Shown: positions 49,613 through 59,887 of the stretch, one piece after another | Numbering within the stretch: the first letter of the stretch is position 1 | How the letters are laid out: the number at the start of each line of letters is the position of its first letter | NCBI GenBank assembly: GCA_014529385.2 | Contig: CM043944.1 | Span: forward strand, 171,611,740 to 171,675,739 | Reading direction: 5' to 3' | DNA: 64,000 nt | Source of the DNA: Adiantum capillus-veneris | Taxonomy: Eukaryota; Streptophyta; Polypodiopsida; Polypodiales; Pteridaceae | Program-made: the position numbers and the translations under genes | Notes under the pieces: model-generated | The model's input: only the letters and a program-made list of their open reading frames with translations | Database searches by the model: none | What the model was told of the DNA's origin: nothing

Positions 49613-50590
49613 ATGGCTGACAACAACAACACAGATGTGTTCCAGATGTTTGCTGCTGAGGACAAGTTGGATGGGGACAACTACCCTATGTGGGCTTATA
49701 TGATGCAACATGTTCTTGTGTCAAAGGGTGTCTGGAACATTGTGCAGGGCATTGATGTACGTCCTGGTTCTGAGGATGTAGGCGATGTTGAGGATGTTGA
49801 AGGTCTTGCTGCAAGGATTGCAGCTGTTAGAGTTGTTTTGCCTACGACAGAACAAGCTCGTTGGGAGGTTAAGGATGTGCAGGCTCATGCATTGATTGCG
49901 TTGTCTGTGAAGCGCACCATTGTTCCTCACATCCGTTCAGCAAAATATGCAAAACAGGCTTGGGATATTTTAGTAGGTCTTTATGCAAGCCGCAATGAGG
50001 CTAAAATTGCTTTGCTGCGTAAAGAGCTGGAGTCGAAGATTATGCATGAGGAAGATGATATGGACACTTTCCTTGCTAGTGTCAAGGATATCAATGAGCA
50101 GCTTATTTCTGCAGGTGAAGTCATTTCAGACAGTTCCCTTGTGTAGACTGTTCTTGATGCCTTACCAGATTCCTACCAGACTTTTGCTAGTACTTGGAGA
50201 CTTATGACCCAAGGAAATCCTGAAGTTGTCAAGTTTGATGCATTATGCACATTGATGTTGCAAGAGTCACTTTCCAGAAAAAATAGGACTAGGCAGCGTG
50301 CAGTTGAACATGCTTTTATTGCTTCTCAAAGAAAGGGTGGTAACAGTAATGCAGCCACTTCTTATGGTTCTGCTGCCAGTGGCAAAAACTATGTTCCTAA
50401 TGCTTCTGCTGGCAGTACTTCGTCTGGCAATTTTGGTGATAAGGGCAAAAAGAATATGCGTTGCCATTATTGTAAAGCCAATGATCACTTGATCAAGTCG
50501 TGTCCTAAGTTGAAGGCCAAAGAGGCTAAGAAGAAAGAGGGTGGTTCCACTGCAAATGCTAGTTCCACTACAAATGCACCATTGTTGAGT
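49613..50590 (+). pseudogene. Copia A2 gag
   Basis: ATG 49613 (MADNNNTDVFQMF) opens a copia gag with LDGDNYPMWAYMMQHVLVSK and a CCHC knuckle CHYCKANDHLIKSC. A TAG at 50144-50146 replaces a Gln codon (CAA in A1), and one base is lost near 50580 relative to A1 (GCACCATT versus GCATCCATT), which moves pol to the next frame. It retains the 11 bp that A1 has lost. Confidence 0.9.
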
Positions 50591-50595
50591 CTTCT

Positions 50596-53073
50596 GTGAA
50601 AGGAGACTATAATGCTGATGTTGATGCAGAATGGGCTTTTAGCACAGAGTGCACTTACAATCCTGTTGTCCATGATGCATGCTTGTCAGTTGCTGCAGAT
50701 TCACATGTGTGGTATTTTGACAATGGTGCTACAAAGCACATTACCTCACATCGTGAATTGTTTACCTCTCTCGAGTCTGTCCCTCATGGGAATTCAGTCA
50801 CTTGTGCCAACAACGCCTCTTATCCAGTTCAGGGGGTTAGAAAGATTGTGCTCACTGCTGCTAATGGCAGTTCCTTCACACTTGTTGATGCACTTTACGT
50901 ACCTAGGATCAAGAAGAATCTCCTGTCTGTATCCGCACTTGCTAGACTTGGACTTGTAGTCAAATTTGTGGATGACAGATGTACAGTTCATGATCTCAGT
51001 TTTGGTGATGAAATTGTTGCATCTGGCCTTTTGTGGCGTGGGCTGTATAAGCTCACTTTGTATGACAAGTGTGGACAAAATTTTGCAAATGTTGCTGCAG
51101 ATTCAAGGGCTATTTCAAATGCAAAACTTTGGCATGCACGTTTTGGTCATCTGAATTTTGCCAGTTTGCTGCGTTTGCAGAAATCTGATATGGTTTCTTC
51201 TTTGCCACCTCTTGAAGCACCTGTCAAACATGTTTGTAAAGGCTGTATTTTGGGTAAGATGCAGCGTTCTAAGTTTCCAAAGGATGGTTCAGTTCAGGCC
51301 ACATGCAGGTTGCAGCTTGTGCATAGTGATGTTTGTGGGCCCATACAAACTCCATCCTTGGGCAATTACCTGTACTTCGTGACTTTCATTGATGATTACT
51401 CCAGGCATGCATGGGTATTTCCGCTTAAAGCAAAGTCCGAAGTTTTTATGTGCTTCAAACAGTTTCTGGCTATGGCTGAAAATGTCTCGAAATGTACTAT
51501 GGGCACCCTCCGTTCCGATCGAGGGGGGGAGTATATGTCTCATGAATTTAATGCATTTCTCACTAGTCGTGGGATAAAACACCAATGTACAATGCCTTAT
51601 ACACCTCAGCAAAATGGTGTTGCTGAGAGGAAAAACAGGTCACTGACGGAAATGGCACGATGTATGGTCAAAAGTCAAGCTTTACCTCATTCTTTTTGGC
51701 TTGAGGCCATCATGTGTGCCACTTATGTACTTAACAGGTGTCCTACGAAAGATTTGCAGTCTATTACTCCATATGAAGCATGGCATGATAGAAAACCTTC
51801 TATTGAGCACATGCCTGTTTTTGGCTGTTTGGCATATGCTTTGGCGCCACAAGTGCAGCGCAAAAAATTGGATGATAAGGCTATCAAATGTATTTTTGTT
51901 GGTTATAGTGCTGAAAGCAAAGGTTACAGGTTGTATCATCCGCAAACAAAACGTATTCTGGTTTCACGGGATGTAGTGTTTGTGGAAGATTTTGTTCAGC
52001 CCTTGCTGTCATGTACCAGAGACAGTAATGTAATCTCACAGGACATTTATGACACTTTGTTGCCTCTTTGAAGTGGTGGAAATACGAATGTAAGTTCCAA
52101 TGAGGCAAATGTACAGCCTATGGGGGTTTCTGAAAATGTTTTAGATCAGCCTATTACTGATGCAGATGTACATGATGTACTTGATGAGGAAAGGGCTGAA
52201 AATGAGCAGGCTAGAGGTATGCCAAAATGGCTGGTGCACACTTTGCGTGACAGTAAATTGGATGCACCTTTCTCTAGTCGTACTCGTTCAGGCTCTCGCC
52301 ATGCATCTTATGCATCAGATTGTTATGATTTGGTTGTGTCTAGCTTACATGATGTTGAGGAGCCTCTGACTTTTGATGAAGCACAAAATTCAGAAAATTG
52401 GATGGCTGCCATGCAATCAGAATATGATGCACTTATAGAAAATGACACATGGACTTTATGTGATTTGCCTCCTGGCAAAAAGTCCATTGGTACGAAGTGG
52501 GTTTACAAGTTGAAACGCAAGCCAGATGGTGAGATCGATCGCCATAAGGCTCGACTTGTTGCAAACGGTTATGCACAGCAAAAAGGCATAGATTATGAAG
52601 AGACTTTTGCTCCCACTTGTCATATGACTACTGTGTGTTTTCTTTGTGCATTGGCAGCTCATTTTGGTTGGGATGTATATCAATCAGACATTGTTACTTC
52701 TTTCTTGAATGGTGACATATTTGAGGAAGTTTATGTAACGCAGCCTCGCGGTTTTGTCATAAAAGGACAAGAGGACAAAGTGTGCAAATGTAACAAGGCT
52801 TTGTATGGGTTGAATCAATCTCCTCGTGCTTGGTATGAGAAAGCTGACACTCATATGGTCAAACAAGGCTTTCATAACATTCCAACAGAAAGCACATTGT
52901 ATGTAAAGCATGAGGGTGATGTACTTCTCATTGTGGTTCTTTATGTTGATGATTTGTTGATCACTGGACCAAATGAGAGACATATTCCTGAATTTAAGGC
53001 TGATTTGAATGCTACTTTCAAGATGAAAGATTTGGGGCTGTTGCATCATTTTTTGGGTATAGAGTTTAAGTAG
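50596..53073 (+). pseudogene. Copia A2 protease, integrase and reverse transcriptase
   Basis: The frame is open to TGA 52069-52071, then to TAG 53071-53073. The protease motif is WYFDNGATKHIT (DNG instead of DSG in A1). The integrase has LWHARFGHLN ... CKGCILGKM, LVHSDVCGP, LRSDRGGEYMS and [13 protein letters not shown] (D,D,E present). Reverse transcriptase shows SDIVTSFLNGDIFEEVYVTQ, ALYGLNQSPRAWY (usually LKQSPR) and VLYVDDLLITG. The TAG at 53071 is CAG in A1. These enzymes would copy and integrate the element; the stops prevent a full product. Confidence 0.9.
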
Positions 53074-53912
53074 TGTGATGGTGGTATTGCCTTGTGTCAG
53101 AAAAGTTACATAGAGACATTGCTATGTAAGTTTGGACTTGAGGATTGCAAACCTATTGCCACTCCCATGGAAACAGGTTTGAAGTTGAGTCTACATGATG
53201 CTTGTGATCCTGCTGATGTCACTCTTTACCAAACTGTTGCTGGCTCCCTCATTTATGTATGCAACACGAGGCTGGATATTCAGTTTGCAGTCTCACAGGT
53301 CAGTAGATTTATGCATAGCCCAGGGTCTAAGCATTGGCAGGCTGTCAAGAGGATTTTCCGCTACCTTAGTGGCACTTTACATCTTGGCTTGTTTTATCCC
53401 AAGGGGGGATCATTGCCGCCAGACTTACATGCTTTTTCGGACTCAGATTCGGCTGGTTGTTTTGACACGCGAGTGTCCACAAGTGGTTTTTGTTTCATGC
53501 TTGGCAGTTCATGTATATCATGGTTGATCAAGAAGCAACCTACTGTGGCCACTTCGAGTTGTGAGGCTGAGTATAGGGCAGTGAGTATAGGGCAGTCTTC
53601 ACAACTACGGTTGAGTGTATATGGCTCAGACGCCTTATGGCTGATTTGGGTGTTGGACAGGACACTGCCAACACTATCTACATTGACAGTCAGAGCGCAT
53701 TGGCAGTTGCGAGGAACCCAGTTTTTCATGCTCGCAAAAAGCACATTGAGGTGCATTACCACTATGTCAGGGAGAGGCTCTCAATAGGAGAGATCAGCTT
53801 GGCTTATGTGCCAACACAGGACAACCTTGTAGATCTTTTCACAAAGGCATTGTCTCGTGAGAAGCTTGAAGCTTTCCGCAAAGCTTTGGGCTTACTCCCC
53901 TTTGTGGACTGA
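53074..53912 (+). pseudogene. Copia A2 RNase H
   Basis: This continues the pol frame (LCQKSYIETLLCKFG; FSDSDSAGCFDTRVSTSGF, where A1 has SDWAG). A 14-bp tandem duplication of GAGTATAGGGCAGT (53569-53582 and 53583-53596) shifts the frame inside the CEAEYRAV motif. The last part (DLGVGQDTANTIYIDSQSAL; VHYHYVRERLSIGE) is in another frame and ends with TGA at 53910-53912. Confidence 0.9.
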
Positions 53913-53987
53913 TCCTGTCCTCACGTCATGGCACTTCCCTTTACTCATGTGCTAGCTCTCGTTCACCGCATCACTCCAGGGGGGATT

Positions 53988-54396
53988 TGTTACCATATAC
54001 ATGTGGTAGTGATGTGTGTGAACACACTAGGACCGCCGGGGCATTTTTTCCCTCTTTAGGAGGTTTTTTCCCTCGTGCATTGTATATACGCCCATCACTC
54101 TAGGGCTATCTATCTTTCCATTGCACACTAAGTAATACACTCTCTATCGTGTGCCTTGAGCTTCCTTCGTCTTCTCCAAGTTGTGTGTGTTTCTCTGCAA
54201 CCCTAATTATTGGCCGTCGGGGCATTTTTTTCCCTCTTTAGGAGGTTTTTTCCCCCGTGCATTGTATATACGCCCATCAGTCTAGGGCTATCTATCTTTC
54301 CATTGCACACTAAGTAATACACTCTCTATCGTGTGCCTTGAGCTTCCTTCGTCTTCTCCAAGCTGTGTGTGTTTCTCTGCAACCCTAATTCCAACA
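53988..54396 (+). repeat. Tandem 3' LTR pair of A2
   Basis: The first LTR runs from 53988 to 54208 and lacks only the terminal CCAACA. It is joined by ATTGG to a second LTR that starts at the GCCGGGG-type block (about 54213) and runs to CCAACA at 54396. The second copy lacks its first 50 or so bases. The joint carries ATTGG, which is also the text just inside the 5' LTR (CCAACA-ATTGG). Confidence 0.9.
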
Positions 54397-54860
54397 AAAA
54401 ATAGTTCGGCTCGCACTGTTTATGCCTCTTGAAGTGTTCGCAGATTTTTTCTTCGATGAGCAAATAAGAACTACCGCAACAATGTTCATTTGCAAGTCTG
54501 AGAGCTGTTTGGACTTTTTAGAGGATAACTGGGATAGGAAACAATCACAGAACAAAATCTGTATTTTGCAAAAGAAGTCCATAATTTGCAAGTTCATTAT
54601 AAGCTCTCAAAATTTCTTAGTATCGTTTTACTATATTAGATATCATCTTCTTAGTGGGCAGCTTATTCCACTTGACCAAGATACAGAGAACAGCCTCGAG
54701 AACAAACCTTTATCAATGGGAGCTCTACTTTCGAGACAACCTACTTACTGTGATGGAGACAATGTCAAGCATAACTCTGGCACAGCTCAGGATAGATCTT
54801 ACATGTGAAGAACTTCCACTTTTGCCGGAATTGTATGCATTCAGTCTCAACAATAGAAAG

Positions 54861-54933
54861 GTGCTTACTAAATCGATAAATTTTGATTGTCTTTAATACA
54901 CTATGACTGAATCTAACTTTTTCTTCTTTTCAG
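54861..54933 (+). other. Last intron of u2
   Basis: AAG/GTGCTT donor and TTCTTTTCAG acceptor; 73 bp with a strong pyrimidine tract. It joins SLNNRK to IPRRKEKTTLCKES in frame. Confidence 0.55.
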
Positions 54934-55201
54934 ATTCCAAGGCGCAAGGAGAAAACAACATTGTGCAAGGAGTCCATAACAAATACACTTCACTTAGTTG
55001 CTGCCACCGGAAGCTAGGTCACATACCTTGTGCACGCAAAGAGCTTTGATGCCATGCAAACCATGATGTACTCTTCAAAATGACTAGTGCAGAGATATTT
55101 TTTGGCGGTCAAACAATGTTTCAAAAATGTACATTTTCAATGTTTCAAAACTTTAACATATTGTGTTGTTTCTGTCAAGAGCAATCTGCTCCCTTTCCCA
55201 G

Positions 55202-56253
55202 CTATTGTCCTCTCCCCCGGTTTGTGCCACTCGTCCCTTGCCCTCTGCTCCTGTTGCTCCCCTGCCCTCTGCTCCGGTTGCTGCCACCTCTGCTTCTGGG
55301 GACGCTGGTCTCTGGCATCCTTTCGCTTCGTTCGAAATCATGGGCCTCTTCCATGGCTTCCCATGATACTTGCACCTGTGAAGCTTCCCGCTGTTCTTGC
55401 TCTTGCCGTCGACGTGCAGCCCATTCCTCTACTTCTGCGGTGTCCGCATAATATTGGTGTATTGCTATTTGCATATTTCGAACTTCTTCTTGAGTCTGAT
55501 TGTGGCATTGCGTCATTTCGTTAATGCGAGCCTCTTCGAACTCGTCAGCTCTCGCCGCTTCCTCTCTTATGCGTCCGTTTACCGAGATTATAATATGCTG
55601 GATGGCCATTACAGAAAAATGTCGCACATCGTTGTTGGTGTAGTTATGTAATTGAAGTACCTGTAGAAGCGTGATACAGACATCTATTGCTTCATACATA
55701 CGTTGCAGCAAACAATAAAACAGCAGATTACTTACATTTGGTATATCCGTAATTTGACTGATGAGCAACACAACATTCAAACAGGTTCGCCAGCCACAAC
55801 TATAGTCATCAGTCTGCGTGGGCACGGTTACCCGTTCGTGCTTGATTACATTTCCTAGATCATGTTCTAACAAAAGATGCTCTACACAACATACAAGTCC
55901 TTTTGCGGCACTACATACATAACCACTTGAGTCAGCAACACATTCCAAAGAGACACTACACTGCTTTCCAAATGTACCCAAATGGACCTTACGTTTTTAC
56001 ACGACCGTGAAAAGCCCTGCTTTGCCTGGAGTTTGTGTAGTAAACAATCTTAGCTTCCATGTCAAATAACATCAGACTCCAATGATCACTACAAAGACAC
56101 CATCAAAGATTAGGAGAGATTCGCAATGCAAGATGTTTTTTACAAGGCAAGAAAATACTCACGATTGATTGCCGCAGTGACCAGAAAGCGTGCTAGATCA
56201 AAGTTGACTCTGCTAAACCAGTTCATCAGACTCAAAAAGGAAACTGAGTTGTT
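55202..56253 (-). CDS. Ulp1/SENP-like SUMO protease (C48 family), 4 exons seen
   Basis: Minus-strand exons are 56253-56159, 56088-55993, 55910-55736 and 55660-55202. The introns are 70, 82 and 75 bp with GT/AG ends, and all joins keep frame. The product reads FLSLMNWFSRVNFDLARFLV, then DDHWSLMLFDMEAKIVYYTN (His of the catalytic set; the Asp position is Asn), then VPTQTDDYSCGWRTC (Gln six residues before the catalytic Cys). A helical, acidic segment (RIREEAARADEFEEARINEM) and a Ser/Arg/Gly-rich tail (SRGGSNRSRGQG) follow, ending at TAG 55202. Such enzymes cleave SUMO or related conjugates. Plant transposons often carry them. The N-terminus upstream of 56253 is not found. It is convergent with u2, 185 bp apart. 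Confidence 0.7.
55661..55735 (-). other. Intron 3 of the Ulp1-like gene
   Basis: GTAAGT donor after CCAAAT and CTTCTACAG acceptor; 75 bp. Its length is a multiple of three without stops, so read-through would add 25 residues between TDIPN and VLQLHN. Confidence 0.65.
55911..55992 (-). other. Intron 2 of the Ulp1-like gene
   Basis: GTAAGG donor after GTAAAAAC and ATGTATGTAG acceptor; 82 bp. The join gives FHGRVKT-AAKGLVCC and is needed to bypass a stop. Confidence 0.7.
56089..56158 (-). other. Intron 1 seen of the Ulp1-like gene
   Basis: Donor GTATTT after AATCGTGA and acceptor TCTTTGTAG; 70 bp. The join gives AAINR-DDHWSL in frame. The nearby GTGAGT would break the frame. Confidence 0.6.
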
Positions 56254-56373
56254 CTACAGATAAGGCGATATCAGCGGATCTATTACGTATACTTTCTCTT
56301 GAACCTCACGGGGCAGAAGCGAGATAGCGTGGCTAACATGAACAAATGGCAAAGATTAGACTTGAACACCAAG

Positions 56374-56677
56374 TGAGTCAATACCGAGCGAGTGGGGCAG
56401 CTATTGAATTCCATAGGCCACTGATTCGCTTGGTATTGACCATTTTCTTGGCTTAGACAACTACCGCAAAGACATGGGTCAATACCGAGCGAGTCAGCGG
56501 CGGATTCCAATTCCATAAGCAACTGACCCGCTTGGTATTGACCCATGTCTTTAAGGTAGTAAACCATTAAAAAGAAAAACTTGGCAACTGCCACAGAGAC
56601 ATGGGTCAATACCGAGCGAGTAGTACCAAAATTCAATTTCATTAGCCACTGTCTCCCTTGGTATTGGCCCATGTCTC
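56374..56677. repeat. Three tandem hairpin units
   Basis: Each unit has a left arm with GTCAATACCGAGCGAG and a right arm with CGCTTGGTATTGAC or a close variant, its reverse complement with one change. Units: 56374-56442, 56470-56550 and 56595-56677. In units 2 and 3 the arms extend outward through GACATGGG and CCCATGTC to about 22 bp. Loops are 30-35 bp. The units lie 35-45 bp apart and just upstream of the Ulp1-like gene. Confidence 0.85.
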
Positions 56678-56950
56678 GGTAGAGACCCATTTAATGAGCA
56701 TAAGAATTAACGAGCATGAGAATTACCACAAAGCAACATTATAAGTATAAGTAGTGGCATGTATAAGTAGTGCTCCATAAGAGACTTTCCAATGCCATAA
56801 TTGCTCATGGTTGACATCCATTCTCCCCTCCCCCCTTCCCTCTTACCACCTTGTAGGTAGATTCTTTTGCCTAAATACCTTGATTCTTTTAGTCCTACCT
56901 AAAAGGCTATTTTAATCTATGGTTCCACCTAGCATTGTTTTTATGTCAAA

Positions 56951-57700
56951 TCTATCTTAGACGAGCCTAAGATAGACATGAGGTTTTTGAGATTGAAACT
57001 GCGAAATTGAACTTGCAAGGTGGTAGATCAACTTGAGTAGGCTACTCCCTATGATTTTGGAAATATTTGGATCACTAAAACGCTTCAGCCCAAAATTGTT
57101 AAAAAAAAGCAGACTTCAGAGAAGATCAACATGGAAAATTCAAATCAGGCTAAAACTTGAAACCAGGGTGTGGATAAATCCTAAAATTTGTGGGACAATC
57201 AATCTGTGAAGTAAAAGGTGAAAAATGTCAAAACTTGGTAGAGATTTATCTTCGACGCGCCGAAGATAGAAATCTATCTAGAGGGGGAATTTTGCCAAAA
57301 TTTCAACTCACACGGTCTATTTACACCATAATACAACTCCTAAGCAAGTCATATCAAATTTGGAGCTATGCAAGGATAAAAACACTCGAAAAACTAGAAA
57401 ATTAGGCTACAAGAAAAAAAAGAGTGACAAAACATTGGTGAATTGTCCAAACTTTGTGAAACTCATTGTACAAGCTTGTAATTACATGTAGAATCCAACC
57501 CAAGTCACATTGGCAAAATATATGCTGAAATAGGCGCGCCGAAGATAAATCTCTCACCAGAGGGACGATTTTGTCATTTTGACACCAAGATTGATTTTGG
57601 TAATGGAGAATCCAGTTGTGTGATAAAAGTTGAAGTAGACCCCATAGATAGGTGCATCCATCTTACGTGCGGCGTCTAAGATAAAACTGAGAAAATTTCA
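56951..57700. repeat. Recurring short hairpins of TATCTT(A/C)G type
   Basis: At 56951-56976, TCTATCTTAG and CTAAGATAGA pair perfectly around ACGAGC. At 57247-57268, TATCTTCG and CGAAGATA pair around ACGCGC, with AGATTT/AAATCT extending the stem. A half copy (GCGCGCCGAAGATAAA) is at 57533 and a weaker stem (ATCTTA/TAAGAT) is near 57669-57692. The first three are about 290 bp apart. The flanking text is AT-rich and non-coding. Confidence 0.6.
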
Positions 57701-58800
57701 CATTTTTTGCACATAGGGTCTGTCGGGCACTTGAAAAAGGAATTTTTGTATATTTTGTGGCTCAGGATTGACAAATTGTGGAATCACATACAACTTTAAG
57801 TGTTGTCATGCAAGGAACTACAACTTTGTGAAGGACAAGAGAGCAAACAACAAAAGCATTGCGCTTGAAATCAAAGGCAACCTTCCAAGTATGAAATATC
57901 AGTTCAATTATGTTGTATAAGTCCATATATGAACTTAAGATCTGGTAGTGTTTTGGGAAACTCGATTGCCTTAGGAGAGAATAGGAGCAGAGCGTCCATA
58001 GAAGAGAGTGTAAATCAAGGGAGACCATTAGAAACTATTCCAAAAAAAGTGTCAAACACTTATTCTGATTCAAGCTCAAATATGTCTTCTTTTTCAGCTC
58101 AATGAGGAACAGGCACCTCTCTCAAGTTCAAGCACATCCTGACGTTTTTCAACACCAAAAAGTACAAAACCCAGACTTATTTGGACCCAAATGAGGAGTT
58201 TGCAGTGAGGATAGACGACCATACCATTGATTTTCAAGAGGAGGTTGGACAAAAAAACAAGATGACCTTTATGTAGACCAAAATGGAGTATAATATTGCA
58301 AGATACAAGACCCACACCTTTGTACATGAATTTTTACATGGTCACCTCTAAGACTTGCAGGGCTATATACACATATACATGAGGCTAGTGGGCAAGCTTT
58401 TTGGCATGACTTAGTGACTTTATGCTCATCCAAAAAAAAACCTGACAACACTCTTCTTGCATACCATGGAAGTGGCTTGAAAAGACAATACTCAAGTGGT
58501 TGAGTAGTTGCTTTGCGATAAGTAGAATAGCTGGCCGCATTGACTCGGGCTCTTGTATATGCTAAATCTTTGACTTTGTGATACTCATTCATATTCACAT
58601 TGATTTGTGTATGAAGACCATTCATCCGCACCTCATCCTCTGCTAAGGGTTGAATTTGGAGATAACTGAGTGGTACATCTTAGAGAATAGGTTGTCTTGC
58701 AGCTTTTTGTTTTAGAACTCAAATGCACCTCCTCTTGAGCCTCCTCAATAACCGTATATGTGTGCAATGGCTGCTAAACTTTGTTCATCTAGGTATTCTA
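57701..58800. other. Spacer left of gypsy pol
   Basis: I see no convincing gene. The minus frame at 58631-58269 (MNEYHKVKDLAYTRARVNAA) may be a gypsy pol tail, but I cannot confirm it. Confidence 0.35.
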
Positions 58801-58810
58801 AGTCGTCAAG

Positions 58811-59344
58811 TCATTCTGACAACTCGTGCCCTTTCCACTCCAACTCCGTTGCAACTGTAAGTGTGGGTAATAAGAATTCCATTGGCAATATTGTATTCAG
58901 GCCATAGACCAAATTAAAAGGAGTTGTGTTCAAAGCCATTTTAAAAGGAATTGTGTTCAAAGCCATTTTAAAAGGAGTTGTGTTCAAAGACATTTTAAAG
59001 GAACCATGACAAGTCCACAAGGTAGAATAAAGATGCATTTCCCAATCCCTACTGTCTGAACTAACAATTTTGGTTAGTACAGAGCTCAAAATTTTGTTTG
59101 TATGTTCTGCTTGGCTATTTGCTTGAGGGTGATAGGGTAAAGATTTGTTATGGATAACCATGAACTCATCTAGTAGATAATCTATCACCTCATTGAGGAA
59201 ATGCAATCCACTATCACTCACAAGCTCAATAGACAGTCCATATCTAGTAAAGATGCATTTGTACAAGAATGCAACAGTGGTTTTAGCATCGTACTTCCTC
59301 GTGGCTCGTGCCTCAAGCCACTTGGTTAAGTAATTTATTGCCAC
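58811..59344 (-). pseudogene. Gypsy integrase core with triplicated 9-residue unit
   Basis: MAINYLTKWLEARATRKYDA is the usual gypsy integrase core start (first Asp region lost upstream). LVSDSGLHFLNEVIDYLL carries the second catalytic Asp, and LPYHPQANSQAEHTNKILS the Glu. A 27-bp tandem triplication (58921-59000) then gives the repeats KMSLNTTPF, KMALNTIPF and KMALNTTPF before NLVYG. Most gypsy integrases have this T-P-F-x-L-V-Y-G segment once. The rest (LPTLTVATELEWKGHELSER) continues normally. The first catalytic Asp is absent from this frame. Confidence 0.8.
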
Positions 59345-59887
59345 AATAATATATTGTACCTGAGTTTTTTAAGCTAGTGGTTGTATTGGACGTACGAACT
59401 CTATACCCCATTTAGCAAATGCGCGTGCTCCCATCATCGGTTGCAGTGGCATGCTATCCATTCTGATTGGCATCTTTGCTCATTGACATGCATCTCATTG
59501 TCGAACAAATTCTTTCGCATCAAAAAACAAAATTTGCCACCAAATTCCTACCATCAATATGGCCTTGGTTGTGGTCTCATGCGAGAAGTGACCCCCTGCT
59601 AGACCTTCGTGAGCTTGTTCCGTAAGAGGAAGATACTCCTCTTCATTGGCGCATATTCTGAGCTATTGATCTTTTCCTCATTGATAGAGCTGGTTTCCAA
59701 TCATTGTAGAGCTCGTTGCCTTGGTTTCTATTGCTCTTTTTCATCTTTTACTCATGTCTTTTGGGAATATTCTATTAATCAGATACTCAACCAAGTATCT
59801 GCTCCACTGGGGTGTGACTGAAATGTGGAACAATGTGGCATGGGGTATGGTGGTTTTTTATTTACATTGAGAGCAATCATTCACATA

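Larger units (their letters stand above)
49024..54396 (+). mobile_element. Ty1/copia element A2, full length
   Basis: A 227-bp 5' LTR (49024-49250), primer site TGGTATCAGAGC (49253-49264), complete gag-pol, purine tract, and a 3' end made of two LTRs in tandem. The target repeat is AAAAA (49019-49023 and 54397-54401). It is the same family as A1 but without the foreign insert, so it is the reference copy. The 5' and first 3' LTR differ at 4 of 221 positions by my count. It sits within an exon of gene u2. Confidence 0.95.
48316..55017 (+). pseudogene. Unrecognised intron-bearing gene (u2), split by copia A2
   Basis: Exon 1 starts at ATG 48316 (CACCATGTC; MSTSQRPSTTIDSVSIFNNY) and ends RHRPN at 48622. 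An intron follows at 48623-48702 (GTAAGT...TTTCAG). Exon 2 reads IYPSNRTNWKPIESIVGIFD, FHAFISEQMYRGRQHKELAD, LKYSIATK, and stops at A2 (49023). After A2, with one AAAAA removed, the same frame goes on IVRLALFMPLEVFADFFFDE and ATMFICKSESCLDFLEDNWD. A later frame (LYQWELYFRDNLLTVMETM; LPLLPELYAFSLNNRK) ends at a 73-bp intron 54861-54933 (GTGCTT...TTTCAG). The last exon ends at TAG 55015-55017. No family recognised. One exon junction (about 54600-54650) is not resolved. Confidence 0.5.

Noticed and set aside
55080-55651. Plus-strand frames opposite the Ulp1-like gene
   Set aside because: They are antisense shadows. The minus strand has the catalytic motifs and matching splice sites.
56283-56690. 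135-residue protein with DMGQYQ repeats
   Set aside because: The repeats come from the palindromic DNA units. The frame is open by chance and lacks a domain.
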